From the NCBI GenBank assembly GCA_002633025.1, contig NMRB01000445.1:270362-334361 (forward strand): a stretch of 64,000 bases of DNA, in the 5' to 3' direction. This DNA is from Notospermus geniculatus. Its lineage: Eukaryota > Nemertea > Pilidiophora > Heteronemertea > Lineidae. Every line of letters begins with the position of its first letter. The stretch's first letter is position 1. A program made the translations under genes and the position numbers. Of this stretch, positions 63,857 to 64,000 are shown in pieces. Under the pieces are notes generated by a model. It was not told where the DNA came from and made no database searches. It saw only the letters and a list, made by a program, of their open reading frames with translations.

Positions 63857-64000
63857 TATTACCTTTCATGCATATGGATGAAAAAGAACTTCTTCTACGT
63901 ATTTCAACTGACAGTATGAAGCCATGCCAGTGATCAGCGTATTACTTTACATGGTTTGAATATTGGTAGTATGATACGTGTACATGTAAATCGATTTCAA

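Overview
The window is animal nuclear DNA. Coding segments are short, are bounded by GT/AG splice sites, and are separated by introns of up to 8 kb. The sequence is packed with non-LTR, LTR and DNA-transposon debris, tRNA-headed SINE-like repeats and miniature inverted-repeat elements. Recurrent words such as tacatgta and taggccta, and the dispersed motif around ctggcggccat, are what I would expect of a marine invertebrate (a deuterostome or lophotrochozoan). I cannot name the species. Two N gaps (27066-27339 and 53652-53968) and single Ns at 4327, 17821, 38669, 43924 and 51507 mark it as a draft scaffold.

The one clearly functional cellular gene is on the minus strand between 47.2 and 61.6 kb. 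Three exons (61497-61579, 55772-55955, 47245-47507) encode most of an RGK-family small GTPase (Rad/Gem/Rem type). It has the NKSD and ETSA nucleotide-binding motifs and the family's C-terminal KSC...VL signature; the P-loop exon is not visible here and probably lies to the right. Its introns hold a 1.8 kb tandem duplication, several MITEs, tRNA-like SINE heads and two further duplicated blocks that may be unmerged haplotypes.

From 0 to 12 kb lie fragments: a metallophosphoesterase, a coiled-coil pseudogene, a RecQ-like Walker A fragment, an OB-fold-like exon, a retropepsin-like fragment and a SAP-domain pseudogene, with minisatellites and foldback elements between them. From 12 to 27 kb an unusual family dominates: two tandem arrays of about 100 bp exons, each with its own nearly identical short intron. 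The exons encode an acidic Ser/Glu/Asp block followed by a basic block. Related upstream and downstream exons are scattered around the arrays, and most copies carry a frameshift or stop.

From 18.8 to 39.6 kb the region is a graveyard of Polinton/Maverick-type protein-primed DNA polymerase B fragments (at least five copies), SGNH-hydrolase fragments with all three catalytic blocks, a Gag-like fragment, a BEL/Pao-like Pol fragment, and one LINE reverse transcriptase (34.7-37.8 kb). The LINE is interrupted by three different DNA elements whose target-site duplications can be read directly. Inside this graveyard, 31.5-32.7 kb holds the least damaged open reading frames of the repeat-rich half, an unrecognised three-ORF cluster present in only one of two paralogous repeat copies. 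The stretch 40-47 kb has two orphan exon candidates (one resembling the QKP...PGE segment of N4/N6 DNA methyltransferases), a large palindrome, a SINE and otherwise unremarkable sequence.
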